The notes: generated by a model from the sequence alone, not told the origin. Shown: positions 1 to 8,218, counted from the first letter of the stretch. The stretch is 13,248 bases of DNA from Methylotenera sp. (GCA_013816325.1 JACDEP010000051.1:1-13248); one strand, 5' to 3'. Numbers and translations: made by a program.

Positions 1-846
1 GCTTTGGTGGCATTGCTTTCTCTAGCCGGTGGCTACCTGATTGCTGCGCGCATCAATCGGCCCCTGAATTTACTGGTACGCGCCGCGGATAGATTGCGTA
101 ACGGCGAGCGGCCGGAAGTCTTGCCGGAAGACAGCATGACGGAGTTGCGCGAAGTGAGCAGTACCTTCAATAAGATGGCGGCTTCCCTGGCTGAATTGGA
201 TGCAGAGCGGACATTGATTTTGGCAGGTGTTTCTCATGACATTCGCACACCATTAGCCAGATTGCGCCTGTCGGTAGAGATGTTACCCGATGAGAAATGC
301 GGCAATTTGAAACTTGGCATGATTGAAGATATTGCCGATATGGATAATATCATCCACCAATTCCTAGATTTTGTGCGCGGGGTCGAGGGCGAGCCGAGCC
401 AGATGGTGGATATTAATATGTTGCTTAAATCCTTACAGGAGCGTCAATCTCGCGCTGGCCGCGTGTTGATTATAGAGTACGCACCTACCTACTTTGTCGC
501 CATTCGGCCGCTCGCCATGCAAAGGCTTTTGGATAACTTGGTAGGAAATGCTTATGTTTACGGTAAAGGTGAGGTACGTGTAGCCAGCCGTATTACCGCT
601 GAAAATATCATCATCAGCGTGTTTGACAATGGTCCGGGCATACCGGAAAGTCATGCGGAAAAATTACTGAGGCCTTTTGAACGTTTGGATACCGCTCGCA
701 CCAATGCTGGCGGTAGCGGTCTGGGCTTAGCGATAGCGGACCGTATTGCAAAACTGCATAAAGGCAAACTGGAATTGCTTAACCGTCCTGAGGGTGGTTT
801 AGAAGCGCGCTTGAGCCTACCAATCCAGCGCGATTACACTTTATAA
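1..846 (+). CDS. envZ: EnvZ-like sensor histidine kinase, C-terminal part (5' end outside window)
   Basis: The gene enters from the left edge already in frame, so the N-terminal membrane and sensor part is missing. What remains starts in the end of a membrane helix (LLSLAGGYLIAARI), then a HAMP linker with the RPLNLL motif. The H-box is AGVSHDIRTPLARLRL, with the phosphoacceptor His codon at 235-237. An N-box (LLDNLVGNAYVYG), a G1 box (VFDNGPGIP), an F-box (LLRPFERLD) and a G2 box (GGSGLGLAI) follow, so the catalytic half is complete. The H-box and the wording around it match the EnvZ subgroup, which phosphorylates OmpR-type regulators at the inner membrane. The partner regulator would be expected just upstream of the window, which I cannot see. 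The TAA stop at 844-846 overlaps the end of cysG on the other strand. Family assignment is secure; the exact name EnvZ is an inference. Confidence 0.9.
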   Translation, partial: ALVALLSLAGGYLIAARINRPLNLLVRAADRLRNGERPEVLPEDSMTELREVSSTFNKMAASLAELDAERTLILAGVSHDIRTPLARLRLSVEMLPDEKCGNLKLGMIEDIADMDNIIHQFLDFVRGVEGEPSQMVDINMLLKSLQERQSRAGRVLIIEYAPTYFVAIRPLAMQRLLDNLVGNAYVYGKGEVRVASRITAENIIISVFDNGPGIPESHAEKLLRPFERLDTARTNAGGSGLGLAIADRIAKLHKGKLELLNRPEGGLEARLSLPIQRDYTL

Positions 847-2253
847 TCCATTTCCAAGTCCCGCATCGGTATTAGGCTCAAACCAATTGAGTTTTTCGCG
901 TAACTGTACTACTTCACCGATAATCGTCAGGCATGGCGGTTTCATTTCTGCTGCGCCCACTTTTTCAGCCAGGTCTTTTAAAGTAGCCGTTACAACACGC
1001 TGACGCTGGGTCGTTCCCTGCTGGATAACCGCGGCTGGCATATCAGGCGATACGCCCTCCAGAATCAGGCGTTTACAGATATCGGCTAACCCCACCAAAC
1101 CCATATAGATCACAACGGTCTGATGAGGCCGAGCCATAGCGGTCCAATCCAAATCTATCGTGCCATCTTTGAGATGACCCGTGATGAACAGACAAGCCTG
1201 AGCGTAATCACGATGTGTTAATGGAATACCCGCATAACTTGATACGCCATTTGCCGCAGTAATGCCCGGTACTACTTGAAACGGCACGCCATGCTGCATG
1301 AGTGTTTCAATCTCTTCACCGCCACGGCCGAAAATAAACGGGTCTCCACCCTTTAAGCGTAATACCCTCTTGCCCTGCAAAGCCAATTTGGCTAATAACT
1401 CGTTGATTTCTTCTTGTGGCAACGTATGTTGGTCGCGCGATTTACCTACGTAAATCAGTTCCGCATCGCGGCGCACAAGCTCCATCACTTCAGGGCTGAC
1501 GAGCTTGTCGTATACGCAAACATCGCATTGCTGCATCAGACGCAATGCTCTGAAAGTCAATAGGTCCGGGTCACCCGGGCCCCCGCCCACTAGAAACACC
1601 TCACCTTTTTTTGCGCCCACATCTGCGTCATTTAACAGATTGCTTAACAGGTCGCGCGCCGCCTGCTCTTGCCCGGACAAGACACGCTCAACCATGGGGC
1701 CTTGCAACACGCCTTCCCAGAAACGGCGCCTGGCCTGAGTTGTGGCAAACTTGGCTTTTACCTGCTCGCGGAATTCACCTGCAATCGCGGCAATTCTTCC
1801 ATAAGTTGCCGGTAGCATAGTTTCGATCTTGGTACGAATGTAGCGTGCCAATACGGGGGCATTACCTTCTGATGAAATTGCAATCACAACTGGACTGCGG
1901 TCGATAATGGAGCCCATCGTGAAGGTACATAAATCAGGCGCATCCACCACATTTACCGGGATATTCTGTGCTTTTGCTGCGACCGAAACGGCAATATTCA
2001 CCGACTCATCATCCGTAGCCGCAATGACTAAACATGCACCTGTTAACTGGCTTGGTTCAAAGCTGGACTGGATATGTTGAATTTTCTGGGCGTTTGCCAA
2101 GTCTTCAAGTTCATGGCAGATCTCCGGCGAATAGAGCGTAACCGCTGCATCCGCCTTAAGCAGCAAGGTTACTTTGCGCGTAGCAACTTCACCGCCGCCA
2201 ATGACGATACATAGGCGATTCTTGATATTGAAAAAAATGGGAAGTGCTTGCAT
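841..2253 (-). CDS. cysG: Siroheme synthase CysG (precorrin-2 dehydrogenase/ferrochelatase plus uroporphyrinogen III methyltransferase)
   Basis: This 470-residue protein has the full bifunctional CysG layout, close to the usual length of about 460. The N-terminal half (residues 1 to about 210) holds the NAD-binding IGGGEVATRK motif. Asp104 lies in the NVVDAP segment and Ser128 in AISSEG, matching the catalytic Asp and the phosphorylated Ser known in enteric CysG. The C-terminal half (about 215-465) is the SAM-dependent methyltransferase, with GGGPGDPDLLT, Asp249, Lys271, RLKGGDPFIFGRGGEE and VVPGITAANG. It turns uroporphyrinogen III into siroheme for sulfite or nitrite reductases. The ATG at 2253 has only a weak ribosome-binding site (CCGAGA). 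It is divergent from miaB and convergent with the kinase gene, so it is probably a single-gene unit. No truncation is seen. Confidence 0.97.
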   Translation of the reverse strand: MQALPIFFNIKNRLCIVIGGGEVATRKVTLLLKADAAVTLYSPEICHELEDLANAQKIQHIQSSFEPSQLTGACLVIAATDDESVNIAVSVAAKAQNIPVNVVDAPDLCTFTMGSIIDRSPVVIAISSEGNAPVLARYIRTKIETMLPATYGRIAAIAGEFREQVKAKFATTQARRRFWEGVLQGPMVERVLSGQEQAARDLLSNLLNDADVGAKKGEVFLVGGGPGDPDLLTFRALRLMQQCDVCVYDKLVSPEVMELVRRDAELIYVGKSRDQHTLPQEEINELLAKLALQGKRVLRLKGGDPFIFGRGGEEIETLMQHGVPFQVVPGITAANGVSSYAGIPLTHRDYAQACLFITGHLKDGTIDLDWTAMARPHQTVVIYMGLVGLADICKRLILEGVSPDMPAAVIQQGTTQRQRVVTATLKDLAEKVGAAEMKPPCLTIIGEVVQLREKLNWFEPNTDAGLGNGL

Positions 2254-2303
2254 AAACTTGGTTAATCTCGGGCTTAATGATAGAACTTTGAAGGAAAGCC
2301 TAT

Positions 2304-2347
2304 TTTACATTGCGCTGTTCAAATACGCTAAAATTACACCTTATAAA
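2304..2347 (+). promoter_or_regulatory. Candidate promoter region for miaB
   Basis: Two overlapping sigma-70-like arrangements are visible: TTTACA (2304-2309) with a 19-base spacer to TAAAAT (2329-2334), and TTCAAA (2318-2323) with an 18-base spacer to TATAAA (2342-2347). Either would begin transcription shortly before the TTG at 2376, which fits that start better than the TTG at 2310. Neither arrangement is strong. Confidence 0.25.
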
Positions 2348-2375
2348 TTTATCATTCTCATTAGAAATTCAACCA

Positions 2376-3737
2376 TTGAACGATATTAAAGAAAATCCGG
2401 CTTTACCTAATACCGCACCTAAAAAAGTTTTTATCAAGACTTTCGGCTGCCAGATGAATGAATATGATTCGTCACGCATGGCAGATATGTTGCATGCCGA
2501 TAATGGCATGGTAGAAACCCAGACGCCTGAAGATGCGGATGTTATTTTATTGAACACCTGCTCGGTGCGTGAAAAGGCGGAGGAGAAGGTATTCAGCCAT
2601 TTAGGGCGTTTCATTCCGCTCAAGAAGGCCAATCCAAATTTGGTGATTGGCGTAGGGGGCTGCGTGGCTTCACAAGAAGGCGATAACATCCTCAAGCGTG
2701 CGCCGTATGTAGATGTGGTCTTTGGTCCGCAAACTTTGCACCGCCTGCCGGATATGATTAGGAACAGCCAAACCAGCGGTCATTCCCAGGTCGATATTAG
2801 CTTCCCGGAAATCGAGAAGTTCGATCATTTACCGCCGCCGCGTGTAGAAGGGGCCACCGCCTTCCTGAGCATTATGGAAGGCTGCAGCAAGTATTGTAGC
2901 TTCTGCGTGGTGCCTTATACCCGTGGTGAAGAAGTCTCGCGCCCATTTGATGCAATTTTGCTAGAAGCCGTTCAGCTAGCGGAACAAGGCGTTAAAGAAA
3001 TCACGTTGCTCGGCCAAAACGTCAATTCGTATCGCACTGATTATGAAGGTCTGGAGGCTGACCTGGCGATGCTGATTGAATATATTGCCGAGATTCCGCA
3101 GATTGAACGCATCCGTTTTACCACTAGCCATCCGAATGAAATGAGCGATAGACTAATCGCCTGCTTCGCTGAAATTCCTAAGTTAGCAGTTCAATTACAT
3201 TTGCCAGTACAAGCGGGTTCTGATCGCATACTAATGGCGATGAAGCGCAATTACACGGTTTTACAATACAAATCTACTATCCGTAAGTTGCGTGTGGCGA
3301 GCCCTAACCTTACTTTTACTTCTGATTTTATCATTGGTTTTCCTGGTGAATCTGAAGCAGATTTTGAAGCGACGGCCAAACTCATGCAGGATGTTGGTTT
3401 CGATTACAGCTTCAGCTTTTTATATAGCCCGCGCCCTGGTACGCCAGCCTCATATTTGCCAGACGAAACCTCAAATGAAGTCAAACTGGCTCGCTTAGAT
3501 AAACTACAGGCTATTAACGAAGCCCAGGGCGATGCCATTAGCCGCAGCATGCTAGGCACGATTCAGCGCGTATTGATTAACGGTGTTTCTTGGAAAGATG
3601 CTAATTTACTAGCAGGCAAAACCGACAATAACCGTGTGGTAGATATTGCGGGAGATAAGAGTTTAATCAATAGGTTCGTGAACGTTAGGATCACTGATGC
3701 TTCTAACCCTAAACGTTTAACCGGTGAAGTTATTTAA
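2376..3737 (+). CDS. miaB: tRNA-2-methylthio-N6-dimethylallyladenosine synthase MiaB
   Basis: This is a radical-SAM methylthiotransferase that adds the 2-methylthio group to isopentenyladenosine-37 of tRNAs reading UNN codons. The N-terminal domain carries three cluster ligands: Cys25 in TFGCQMNEYDS, Cys62 in NTCSVREKAEEKV and Cys96 in GGCVASQEG. The SAM cluster is Cys170, Cys174 and Cys177 (GCSKYCSFCVVPYTRG). The C-terminal 60 residues look like the TRAM tRNA-binding domain. The family core KKVFIKTFGC begins only a few residues into the protein. No ATG or GTG lies in frame before it, so I chose TTG at 2376 (453 residues). TTG at 2310 would also be in frame but would consume the likely promoter. 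There is no clear Shine-Dalgarno sequence. phoH follows after 40 bases, so co-transcription is likely. Confidence 0.93.
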   Translation: MNDIKENPALPNTAPKKVFIKTFGCQMNEYDSSRMADMLHADNGMVETQTPEDADVILLNTCSVREKAEEKVFSHLGRFIPLKKANPNLVIGVGGCVASQEGDNILKRAPYVDVVFGPQTLHRLPDMIRNSQTSGHSQVDISFPEIEKFDHLPPPRVEGATAFLSIMEGCSKYCSFCVVPYTRGEEVSRPFDAILLEAVQLAEQGVKEITLLGQNVNSYRTDYEGLEADLAMLIEYIAEIPQIERIRFTTSHPNEMSDRLIACFAEIPKLAVQLHLPVQAGSDRILMAMKRNYTVLQYKSTIRKLRVASPNLTFTSDFIIGFPGESEADFEATAKLMQDVGFDYSFSFLYSPRPGTPASYLPDETSNEVKLARLDKLQAINEAQGDAISRSMLGTIQRVLINGVSWKDANLLAGKTDNNRVVDIAGDKSLINRFVNVRITDASNPKRLTGEVI

Positions 3738-3777
3738 AGTAAGCAAAAAAATAGAGGGATCGCACAATAGGTTTATT

Positions 3778-4734
3778 ATGGAAATAACTTTAAGTCCTGA
3801 AGACAACACTCGCTTGGCCAACCTCTGTGGCGCGCTGGATGAAAACATCAAGCAGATTGAAACCGCCCTGGAAGTGAACATCAACCGTCGTGGCGGCACA
3901 TTTAATATCACCGGTAAAACAATTAATACCAGGCTGGCAGCACAGCTGATAGAGAATTTCTATATACGTGCTAAAAAACCGATTGGACTTGAAGACATCC
4001 AGCTTGGCGTAGTAGAAATTGATAAACTAAAACCGGAGGACGTGGCTTCCACCACCATGCCGGTATTGATGACGCGACGTGGCGACCTGCATGGTCGCAC
4101 CCCCCGGCAGGTTGAATACTTGCAGCAGATACAAGATCACGATATCACATTTGGTATTGGCCCGGCCGGTACAGGTAAAACCTATTTAGCAGTTGCCAGC
4201 GCGGTAGATGCCATGACGCGAGACCGCGTCAAAAGAATCGTTTTGGTTCGCCCCGCCGTTGAAGCAGGTGAAAAACTTGGGTTTTTACCCGGTGACCTCA
4301 ATCAAAAAGTAGACCCTTATTTGCGCCCACTATATGACGCTCTTTATGACTTGGCAGGTTACGACAGTGTCAATAAAATGTTTGAGCGCGGCGCAATTGA
4401 AGTAGCCCCATTGGCCTATATGCGCGGCCGCACACTGAATCAAAGCTTCATTATCCTGGATGAAGCACAGAACACTACGCCTGAACAAATGAAGATGTTC
4501 CTGACACGTATCGGCTTTGGCACCAAAGCCGTAATCACTGGCGATGTTACACAAATTGACCTGCAGCGTCATCAAAAAAGCGGCTTAGTGGAAAGCCAGA
4601 AAATATTGAAGAATGTCAAAGGGATCGCCATGACGCATTTCTTATCTGCCGATGTGGTGCGCCATCCATTAGTCCAGAAAATCATCAACGCCTATGAAGA
4701 TTACGAACTGAAACTTAGCGAAACAAAACCATAA
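3778..4734 (+). CDS. phoH: PhoH family ATPase (YbeZ)
   Basis: This cytoplasmic P-loop nucleotide-binding protein of 318 residues belongs to the PhoH/YbeZ family, whose genes usually sit beside ybeY and are linked to RNA metabolism. The Walker A motif GPAGTGKT is at about residues 128-135 and the Walker B motif FIILDEAQN at about 224-232. The sequence around VLVRPAVEAGEKLGFLPGDL is typical of the family. The frame is open back to a GTG at 3724, inside the end of miaB. The ATG at 3778 is preferred because MEITLSPEDNTRLANL is where family members normally begin, and a TAGG lies just upstream of it. Its usual partner ybeY is not next in line here but about 3.5 kb further on, beyond fba, tpiA and fbp. 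Confidence 0.95.
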   Translation: MEITLSPEDNTRLANLCGALDENIKQIETALEVNINRRGGTFNITGKTINTRLAAQLIENFYIRAKKPIGLEDIQLGVVEIDKLKPEDVASTTMPVLMTRRGDLHGRTPRQVEYLQQIQDHDITFGIGPAGTGKTYLAVASAVDAMTRDRVKRIVLVRPAVEAGEKLGFLPGDLNQKVDPYLRPLYDALYDLAGYDSVNKMFERGAIEVAPLAYMRGRTLNQSFIILDEAQNTTPEQMKMFLTRIGFGTKAVITGDVTQIDLQRHQKSGLVESQKILKNVKGIAMTHFLSADVVRHPLVQKIINAYEDYELKLSETKP

Positions 4735-4762
4735 GTATCATTGTCACATCCATGATGTATGG

Positions 4763-4782
4763 TTGGTTGAGACCAAGTTTTT
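4763..4782 (+). terminator. Weak terminator-like hairpin after phoH
   Basis: A five-base-pair stem TTGGT/ACCAA with a TGAG loop is followed by G and five T residues. It lies 28 bases after the phoH stop and could end the miaB-phoH transcript. The stem is short, so termination may be incomplete. Confidence 0.25.
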
Positions 4783-4877
4783 GAATAAGGTGATTGAGCT
4801 TTACGAATAACGCTTTAAACAGTTTTATACTTCATTTTATCTTTACCAATTAATGATTCTAAATAATCTTATATCAG

Positions 4878-4906
4878 TTGTCTTATATAAGACATAAGTG
4901 TATATT
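4878..4906 (+). promoter_or_regulatory. Sigma-70-like promoter for fba-tpiA
   Basis: The -35 TTGTCT (4878-4883) is separated by exactly 17 bases from the -10 TATATT (4901-4906). Matches to consensus are 4 of 6 and 5 of 6. Transcription would start near 4913 and give a leader of about 100 bases before the fba ATG. The 281-base phoH-fba gap (4735-5015) is AT-rich and I see no gene in it. The -35 and part of the spacer are covered by a perfect palindrome. Confidence 0.5.
4879..4894. promoter_or_regulatory. Perfect 16-bp palindrome, probable operator upstream of fba
   Basis: TGTCTTATATAAGACA is identical to its own reverse complement and lies over the -35 element and spacer of the fba promoter. 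A dimeric helix-turn-helix repressor bound there would block RNA polymerase. The cognate regulator is not encoded in this window and I do not assign a family. The same palindrome was not seen elsewhere in the window, including upstream of fbp. Confidence 0.5.
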
Positions 4907-5015
4907 CATACCTGTTAAAATATCGCAACAAAATTGGGATATTTGCTAGCTATATTAAATATTGCGCGCACAACGCCATTCAATTACTAACTTTTAAATC
5001 AGCTAAGAGGGCTCC

Positions 5016-6083
5016 ATGGCACTTGTTTCATTGCGTCAACTATTAGATCACGCTGCCGACCACAACTATGGGCTTGCAGCTTTCAATGTCAATAACATGG
5101 AACAGGTGCAGGCTATCATGCAGGCTGCGGACGAGGTGAATAGTCCCGTTATCCTTCAGGCCTCCGCCGGGGCACGTAAATATGCCGGGGAAGCATTTCT
5201 CAGGCATTTGGTGTTAGCCGCAGTAGAAGCTTACCCGCACATCCCAGTGGTGATGCACCAAGACCATGGCCATACGCCGGAAGTTTGTATACAAGCGATG
5301 CGCTCAGGCTTTACCAGCGTCATGATGGATGGCTCGCTGATGGAAGATGCTAAGACCCCTTCCTGCTATCAATACAATGTAGATGCGACCAAGAAAATCG
5401 TCGATCTTGCCCATGCCATAGGAGTATCTGTTGAGGGTGAGCTGGGTGTGCTCGGCTCACTAGAAACTGGTATGGCGGGTGAGGAGGATGGCTCGGGAGC
5501 AGAAGGCGAACTCAATCACTCCCAATTACTGACTGACCCTGAAGAAGCCGCCGATTTTGTGCGAAAGACCGGCGTAGATGCGCTGGCGATTGCGATTGGC
5601 ACCTCACACGGAGCATATAAATTCACTCACCCACCCACAGGTAAAACGCTGGCAATCAGCCGCATCAAGGAGATTCACGAACGCATTCCTAATACGCACT
5701 TGGTCATGCATGGTTCCTCTTCAGTACCGCAGGAATGGCTAAAAATCATCAATGAGTTTGGCGGTGGCATGGGTGAAACTTATGGTGTACCAGTCGAAGA
5801 AATCGTAGAAGGCATCAAACATGGCGTACGCAAAGTGAATATCGATACGGACTTGCGTATGGCGACAACTGGCGCGCTCCGCCGTTTCTTTGCACAGAAC
5901 AGTAAGGAATTCGACCCAAGAAAATACCTCGGAGTGACGACTGCTGCCATGAGGCAAATATGCAAGTCACGTTACGAGGCATTTGGTTCAGCAGGTTATG
6001 CAGCCGCCATTAAACCTATTTCTTGTGATGCCATGGCTGAGCGTTATAAATCAGGTAAGCTGCAAGCAGTTATCAAAGCATAA
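5016..6083 (+). CDS. fba: Class II fructose-1,6-bisphosphate aldolase (Calvin-cycle subtype)
   Basis: This zinc-dependent aldolase reversibly joins dihydroxyacetone phosphate and glyceraldehyde-3-phosphate into fructose-1,6-bisphosphate. At 355 residues it has the length of the Calvin-cycle subtype. Visible motifs are HQDHGHTPE (catalytic Asp83, zinc ligand His84), VEGELGVLGSLETG (about 139-152), IGTSHGAYKF (zinc ligand His198), VMHGSSSVPQ (His232) and VNIDTDLRMATTGALRRF near 274-291. The ATG at 5016 has a strong AAGAGGG site four bases upstream. tpiA follows after 20 bases, so the two are almost surely one transcript, driven by the promoter and palindrome at 4878-4906. In methylotrophs this enzyme serves gluconeogenesis or sugar-phosphate regeneration; that role is inferred here from the neighbours tpiA and fbp. 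Confidence 0.96.
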   Translation: MALVSLRQLLDHAADHNYGLAAFNVNNMEQVQAIMQAADEVNSPVILQASAGARKYAGEAFLRHLVLAAVEAYPHIPVVMHQDHGHTPEVCIQAMRSGFTSVMMDGSLMEDAKTPSCYQYNVDATKKIVDLAHAIGVSVEGELGVLGSLETGMAGEEDGSGAEGELNHSQLLTDPEEAADFVRKTGVDALAIAIGTSHGAYKFTHPPTGKTLAISRIKEIHERIPNTHLVMHGSSSVPQEWLKIINEFGGGMGETYGVPVEEIVEGIKHGVRKVNIDTDLRMATTGALRRFFAQNSKEFDPRKYLGVTTAAMRQICKSRYEAFGSAGYAAAIKPISCDAMAERYKSGKLQAVIKA

Positions 6084-6103
6084 GCGCTAACAAAAGGAAC
6101 AAT

Positions 6104-6907
6104 ATGCGTCGCAACCTGGTAGTTGGCAATTGGAAAATGCACGGTGACATGCGCAGTAACGAGATGCTGTTGAATGGCATTATTAGCGGCGTACAGGAAT
6201 TACATAATGCAGATTTTGTAGTATGCGTGCCGAACCCTTACCTGTTTCAAGCGCGCGCTTTATTAGAAAAAACTAATATTCACTGGGGAGGCCAGAACGT
6301 TAACCAGCATGAAGAAGGTGCATTCACAGGCGCAGTAGCACCGCATATGCTCACAGATTTAGGCTGCACCTATGTACTGTTAGGCCATTCAGAACGACGA
6401 AATCTGTTTTACGAAACCAACTTAACCGCTGCGGCAAGGTTTGATGCGGCCATCAAGGCAGGTCTGACGCCAATATTATGTGTAGGCGAAACCCTAGCCG
6501 AACACGAAGCTGGCCTGACCGAAGTGATAGTCGCAAGTCAAATGGACGCGGTGATGGCCACGCTGGGCGAACAGGATTTTGCCCAAGCTATGGCAGTGAA
6601 TATGGTGTTTGCCTACGAGCCTGTATGGGCGATAGGCACGGGTAGGACGGCGATGCCGGATCAGGCTCAGGCGGTACATGAATTCATACGCCATCGCATT
6701 GCCAGACGCAACCCGGATGCTGCCGCCAAAGTAAGAATTATCTATGGCGGCAGCGTAAAGGCGAATAACGCAGAAAGTTTATTTGCCATGCCAGATGTCG
6801 ATGGCGGGCTCATTGGCGGCGCTTCATTGCATGCCGAAGAATTCGTAGCGATTTGCCAGGCGACTAATAGTGTAACCGCCAGTACTTGCCTAGCTGAATT
6901 AACCTAA
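6104..6907 (+). CDS. tpiA: Triosephosphate isomerase
   Basis: This TIM-barrel enzyme interconverts dihydroxyacetone phosphate and glyceraldehyde-3-phosphate, the two aldolase substrates. Active-site residues are all present: Asn9 and Lys11 in VGNWKMHG, His95 in LLGHSERR, Glu172 in YEPVWAIGTG (followed by the flexible loop) and the phosphate-binding IIYGGSVKANN. At 267 residues it is slightly long. The last dozen or so residues (SVTASTCLAELT) extend past the normal family end. The final ones are encoded by the first unit of a 15-bp tandem repeat that also carries the stop codon. The ATG at 6104 has an AAAAGGAA ribosome-binding site. The gene converges on fbp with about 100 bases between them. 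Confidence 0.96.
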   Translation: MRRNLVVGNWKMHGDMRSNEMLLNGIISGVQELHNADFVVCVPNPYLFQARALLEKTNIHWGGQNVNQHEEGAFTGAVAPHMLTDLGCTYVLLGHSERRNLFYETNLTAAARFDAAIKAGLTPILCVGETLAEHEAGLTEVIVASQMDAVMATLGEQDFAQAMAVNMVFAYEPVWAIGTGRTAMPDQAQAVHEFIRHRIARRNPDAAAKVRIIYGGSVKANNAESLFAMPDVDGGLIGGASLHAEEFVAICQATNSVTASTCLAELT

Positions 6908-6950
6908 GCTGAATTAACCTAAGCTCAATTAACCTAAGCTGATTAACCTA
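6892..6950 (+). repeat. Four tandem 15-bp repeats across the tpiA stop codon
   Basis: Units start at 6892, 6907, 6922 and 6937. The first two are identical (AGCTGAATTAACCTA), the third has one change (G to C), and the fourth lacks one A and is 14 bases long. Because 15 is divisible by three, units stay in the tpiA frame and each of the first three supplies a TAA (6905-6907, 6920-6922, 6935-6937). Slipped-strand duplication of the gene end is the simplest origin. Confidence 0.9.
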
Positions 6951-6955
6951 AATCG

Positions 6956-7000
6956 AGCCAAAGCGGGCGACAGCCGCTTCTGCTAGCGCCTTAATTGGCT
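6956..7000. terminator. Nested inverted repeats between tpiA and fbp, possible terminator
   Basis: An inner stem AAGCGG (6961-6966) / CCGCTT (6974-6979) with a 7-base loop lies inside an outer pair AGCCAA (6956-6961) / TTGGCT (6995-7000). The position between convergent genes suits a bidirectional terminator, but neither strand has a clear T-run after the stem. Confidence 0.25.
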
Positions 7001-7010
7001 TAAAAGTCAA

Positions 7011-8018
7011 TCAATGCCTGATTTTGCGCTGATGATAAGAAATGATTCTTTCCACTTCACTTTTGCTGCCCATGATTACTGGAACTCTCTGATGTATATG
7101 CGTAGGGACGATTTCCAATATACGTTGCGTACCGGTAGTAGCTAAGCCTCCAGCCTGTTCAACGATATAACTTATAGGGTTCGCCTCATACATCAAGCGT
7201 AATTTGCCACCTTGAGTCTGCAGTTTGGAATCAATCGGATACATAAATACGCCGCCGCGTATTAATATACGATGCATCTCGGCCACCATGGAAGCCACCC
7301 AGCGCATATTGAAATCTTTTTTCCGGTCGCCCTCTTCCCCTTGCAAGCATTCATCAATATAGCGTTGCACGGGTTCTTGCCAGAAACGGTAGTTCGACAT
7401 ATTCACGGCAAATTCCTGTGTGTCAGTTGCAATCTGCATATTAGGATGCGTCAGGTAAAATTCACCTGATTCGATATCCAGCGTAAAACCACTTACACCA
7501 TTGCCGGTAGTAAACACCAGCATGGTAGACGTGCCGTATAACGCATAGCCTGCGCATAGCTGGCTAACACCGGGCTGGAGGAAATCGGCCAATATCGGGT
7601 TGGCACTCGGGCTCATCAAGATAGAAAATATCGTGCCTACCGAAATATTCACGTTAACGTTTGAAGAGCCATCAAGTGGATCAAACAATAGCAGGTACTT
7701 ACCATTTTTTTTGAGTTTTTCCGGTATCTCAATCACGTTATCAACTTCTTCAGAAGCCATCGCTGCGATGTAACCACTGCGCTGGTTGGATTCAATAAAA
7801 ATATTATTGGTCATTACATCCAAGACTTTTTGCACCTCACCCTGGATATTTTCTGATGCCAAGCTGCCCATATTACCTTCAAGCGCACCGCTATCAATGG
7901 CAATTGCAATTTTCTTGCAGGCATTGATAATATCGTCCAGCATTCGCGTAAGTGCAGCTTTATGCGGCCCTTGTAAATGATCTGCTAGAAAATCTTTGAC
8001 CGTAGTGTGATAAGCCAT
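7011..8018 (-). CDS. fbp: Fructose-1,6-bisphosphatase class 1
   Basis: This enzyme hydrolyses fructose-1,6-bisphosphate to fructose-6-phosphate, the committed step of gluconeogenesis. At 335 residues it is a normal class 1 enzyme. Diagnostic segments are MASEE (metal-binding Glu90), FDPLDGSSNVNVNISVGTIF (Asp113 and Asp116), MRWVASMVAEMHRIL and KLRLMYEANPISYIVEQAGG. The ATG at 8018 is preceded on its strand by a modest GGGAAA site. It converges on fba-tpiA and completes the route from triose phosphates to fructose-6-phosphate. It would be transcribed from the AT-rich 200-base gap shared with ybeY (8019-8218). I could not choose a convincing promoter for it. Confidence 0.96.
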   Translation of the reverse strand: MAYHTTVKDFLADHLQGPHKAALTRMLDDIINACKKIAIAIDSGALEGNMGSLASENIQGEVQKVLDVMTNNIFIESNQRSGYIAAMASEEVDNVIEIPEKLKKNGKYLLLFDPLDGSSNVNVNISVGTIFSILMSPSANPILADFLQPGVSQLCAGYALYGTSTMLVFTTGNGVSGFTLDIESGEFYLTHPNMQIATDTQEFAVNMSNYRFWQEPVQRYIDECLQGEEGDRKKDFNMRWVASMVAEMHRILIRGGVFMYPIDSKLQTQGGKLRLMYEANPISYIVEQAGGLATTGTQRILEIVPTHIHQRVPVIMGSKSEVERIISYHQRKIRH

Positions 8019-8077
8019 GCTATTTTTCCCAAAAACAATGATTTTTAAATATGAATGTCATTCCAGTTTGATATTAT

Positions 8078-8109
8078 GACTACTTAACGCATTGATTTAA
8101 ATATATAAT
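8078..8109 (+). promoter_or_regulatory. Candidate promoter for ybeY-corC
   Basis: TTGATA (8078-8083, 5 of 6 to consensus) is followed after 18 bases by TATATA (8102-8107), or after 20 bases by a perfect TATAAT (8104-8109). It would give a leader of about 100 bases. The very AT-rich surroundings make chance matches likely. Confidence 0.3.
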
Positions 8110-8218
8110 TAATTAACTTTTAATACCCATTCGTTGTGATTAAATTTATCCAACTTTTAGACTCCTATTCAGCCAGTGCTATTCATATTAGTTAAAATTT
8201 TTTAGAAGATAATATTCT

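Noticed and set aside
2310..2375. TTG start for miaB at 2310
   Set aside because: It adds 22 AT-rich-coded residues with no family similarity and overlaps the likely promoter.
3724..3777. GTG start for phoH inside the end of miaB
   Set aside because: The 18 extra residues do not resemble PhoH N-termini, and MEITLSPEDN at 3778 is the usual family start.
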